Positions 5,868 through 6,048 of a stretch of 6,048 nucleotides of DNA are shown in pieces; position 1 is the first letter of the stretch, and each line of letters opens with the position of its first letter. The DNA is taken from contig DATGXQ010000051.1 of the NCBI GenBank assembly GCA_035298905.1, forward strand, positions 1 through 6,048. The letters run 5' to 3'. The position numbers were made by a program, and so were the translations under genes. Source of the DNA: DATGXB01 sp035298905 (GTDB lineage Bacteria; Cyanobacteriota; Cyanobacteriia; Cyanobacteriales; Nostocaceae). The notes under the pieces were generated by a model. That model was not told where the DNA came from. It saw only the letters and a program-made list of their open reading frames with translations, and made no database searches.

Positions 5868-5893
5868 ATAAGATTAAATGCTTTAAAACGCAA
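5865..5893 (-). promoter_or_regulatory. Weak candidate promoter for the transporter-kinase pair
   Basis: On the minus strand TTGCGT (5888-5893) and TATAGC (5865-5870) are separated by 17 bp, the preferred sigma-70 spacing. Matches to the consensus are 3/6 and 4/6. Transcription would start near 5858, inside the hairpin, so a transcript from here would escape the terminator structure. The call is tentative. Confidence 0.25.
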
Positions 5894-5963
5894 TCGAATA
5901 CAGATTAATTAACTCACAAAATCATTTAAGTAGTCGTGCAAAATAAATTTCATAGTTAGGAGA

Positions 5964-5984
5964 GGGAACAGGGAACAGGGAACA
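5964..5984. repeat. Heptamer tandem repeat GGGAACA x3
   Basis: Three perfect consecutive copies of GGGAACA fill 5964-5984 in non-coding DNA upstream of the transporter. It matches the class of short tandemly repeated heptamers (STRR) known from heterocystous cyanobacteria. Copy number is likely to vary between strains. Confidence 0.8.
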
Positions 5985-6048
5985 GGTAAGAAATACAGAC
6001 ATTTCTGTTTTCAGTTAATATGTGCAATTAATTTTGCTTGGGTACTTA

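Noticed and set aside
5989..6006. Inverted repeat AGAAAT / ATTTCT
   Set aside because: Six AT-rich base pairs are expected by chance in such DNA and no gene context supports a function.

Overview
The window looks like chromosomal DNA of a filamentous, heterocystous-type cyanobacterium (Nostoc/Anabaena group). Evidence seen directly: four HIP1 octamers (GCGATCGC at 51-58, 94-101, 144-151, 1351-1358), short tandem repeats of the kind common between Nostocales genes (CCCCGCGT x3, GGGAACA x3), and the TAGGTTGGGTT-type inverted repeat. Protein content also fits. There is no rRNA, tRNA, CRISPR array, insertion sequence or phage gene that I can support.

Layout. 1-176 (-): N-terminal part of a ribonuclease D-like 3'-5' exonuclease, cut by the window edge. 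265-789 (-): secreted CAP-domain (SCP/PR-1-like) protein. 790-1235: long gene-free stretch with a BlaI/CopY-like dyad pair and a purine/pyrimidine-asymmetric repeat block that ends against the trpB stop codon. 1236-2477 (-): trpB, tryptophan synthase beta chain. 2605-2949 (+): SUI1/eIF1-like (YciH-type) protein, divergent from trpB. 3066-3227 (+): a 53-residue Pmp3/YqaE-type membrane protein. 3228-3524: two inverted repeats between convergent genes. 3525-4469 (-): BadF/BadG-type sugar kinase, N-acetylglucosamine kinase-like. 4560-5810 (-): AmpG-like major facilitator. 5811-6048: leader and intergenic DNA with a terminator-like hairpin and a heptamer repeat.

How the genes relate. Most are ordinary housekeeping or accessory genes without an evident shared pathway; a stand-alone trpB is normal because cyanobacterial trp genes are usually dispersed. 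The one convincing functional pair is the AmpG-like transporter followed 90 bp later on the same strand by the BadF/BadG-type amino-sugar kinase. AmpG proteins import muropeptides, and members of this kinase family phosphorylate GlcNAc and MurNAc, so the pair reads as a small cell-wall-sugar (or chitin-oligosaccharide) uptake and salvage unit. That is an inference from families and order. I see no clearly new multi-gene system; the most interesting points are this salvage pair, the dyad pair at 1020-1073, and the nested repeats.
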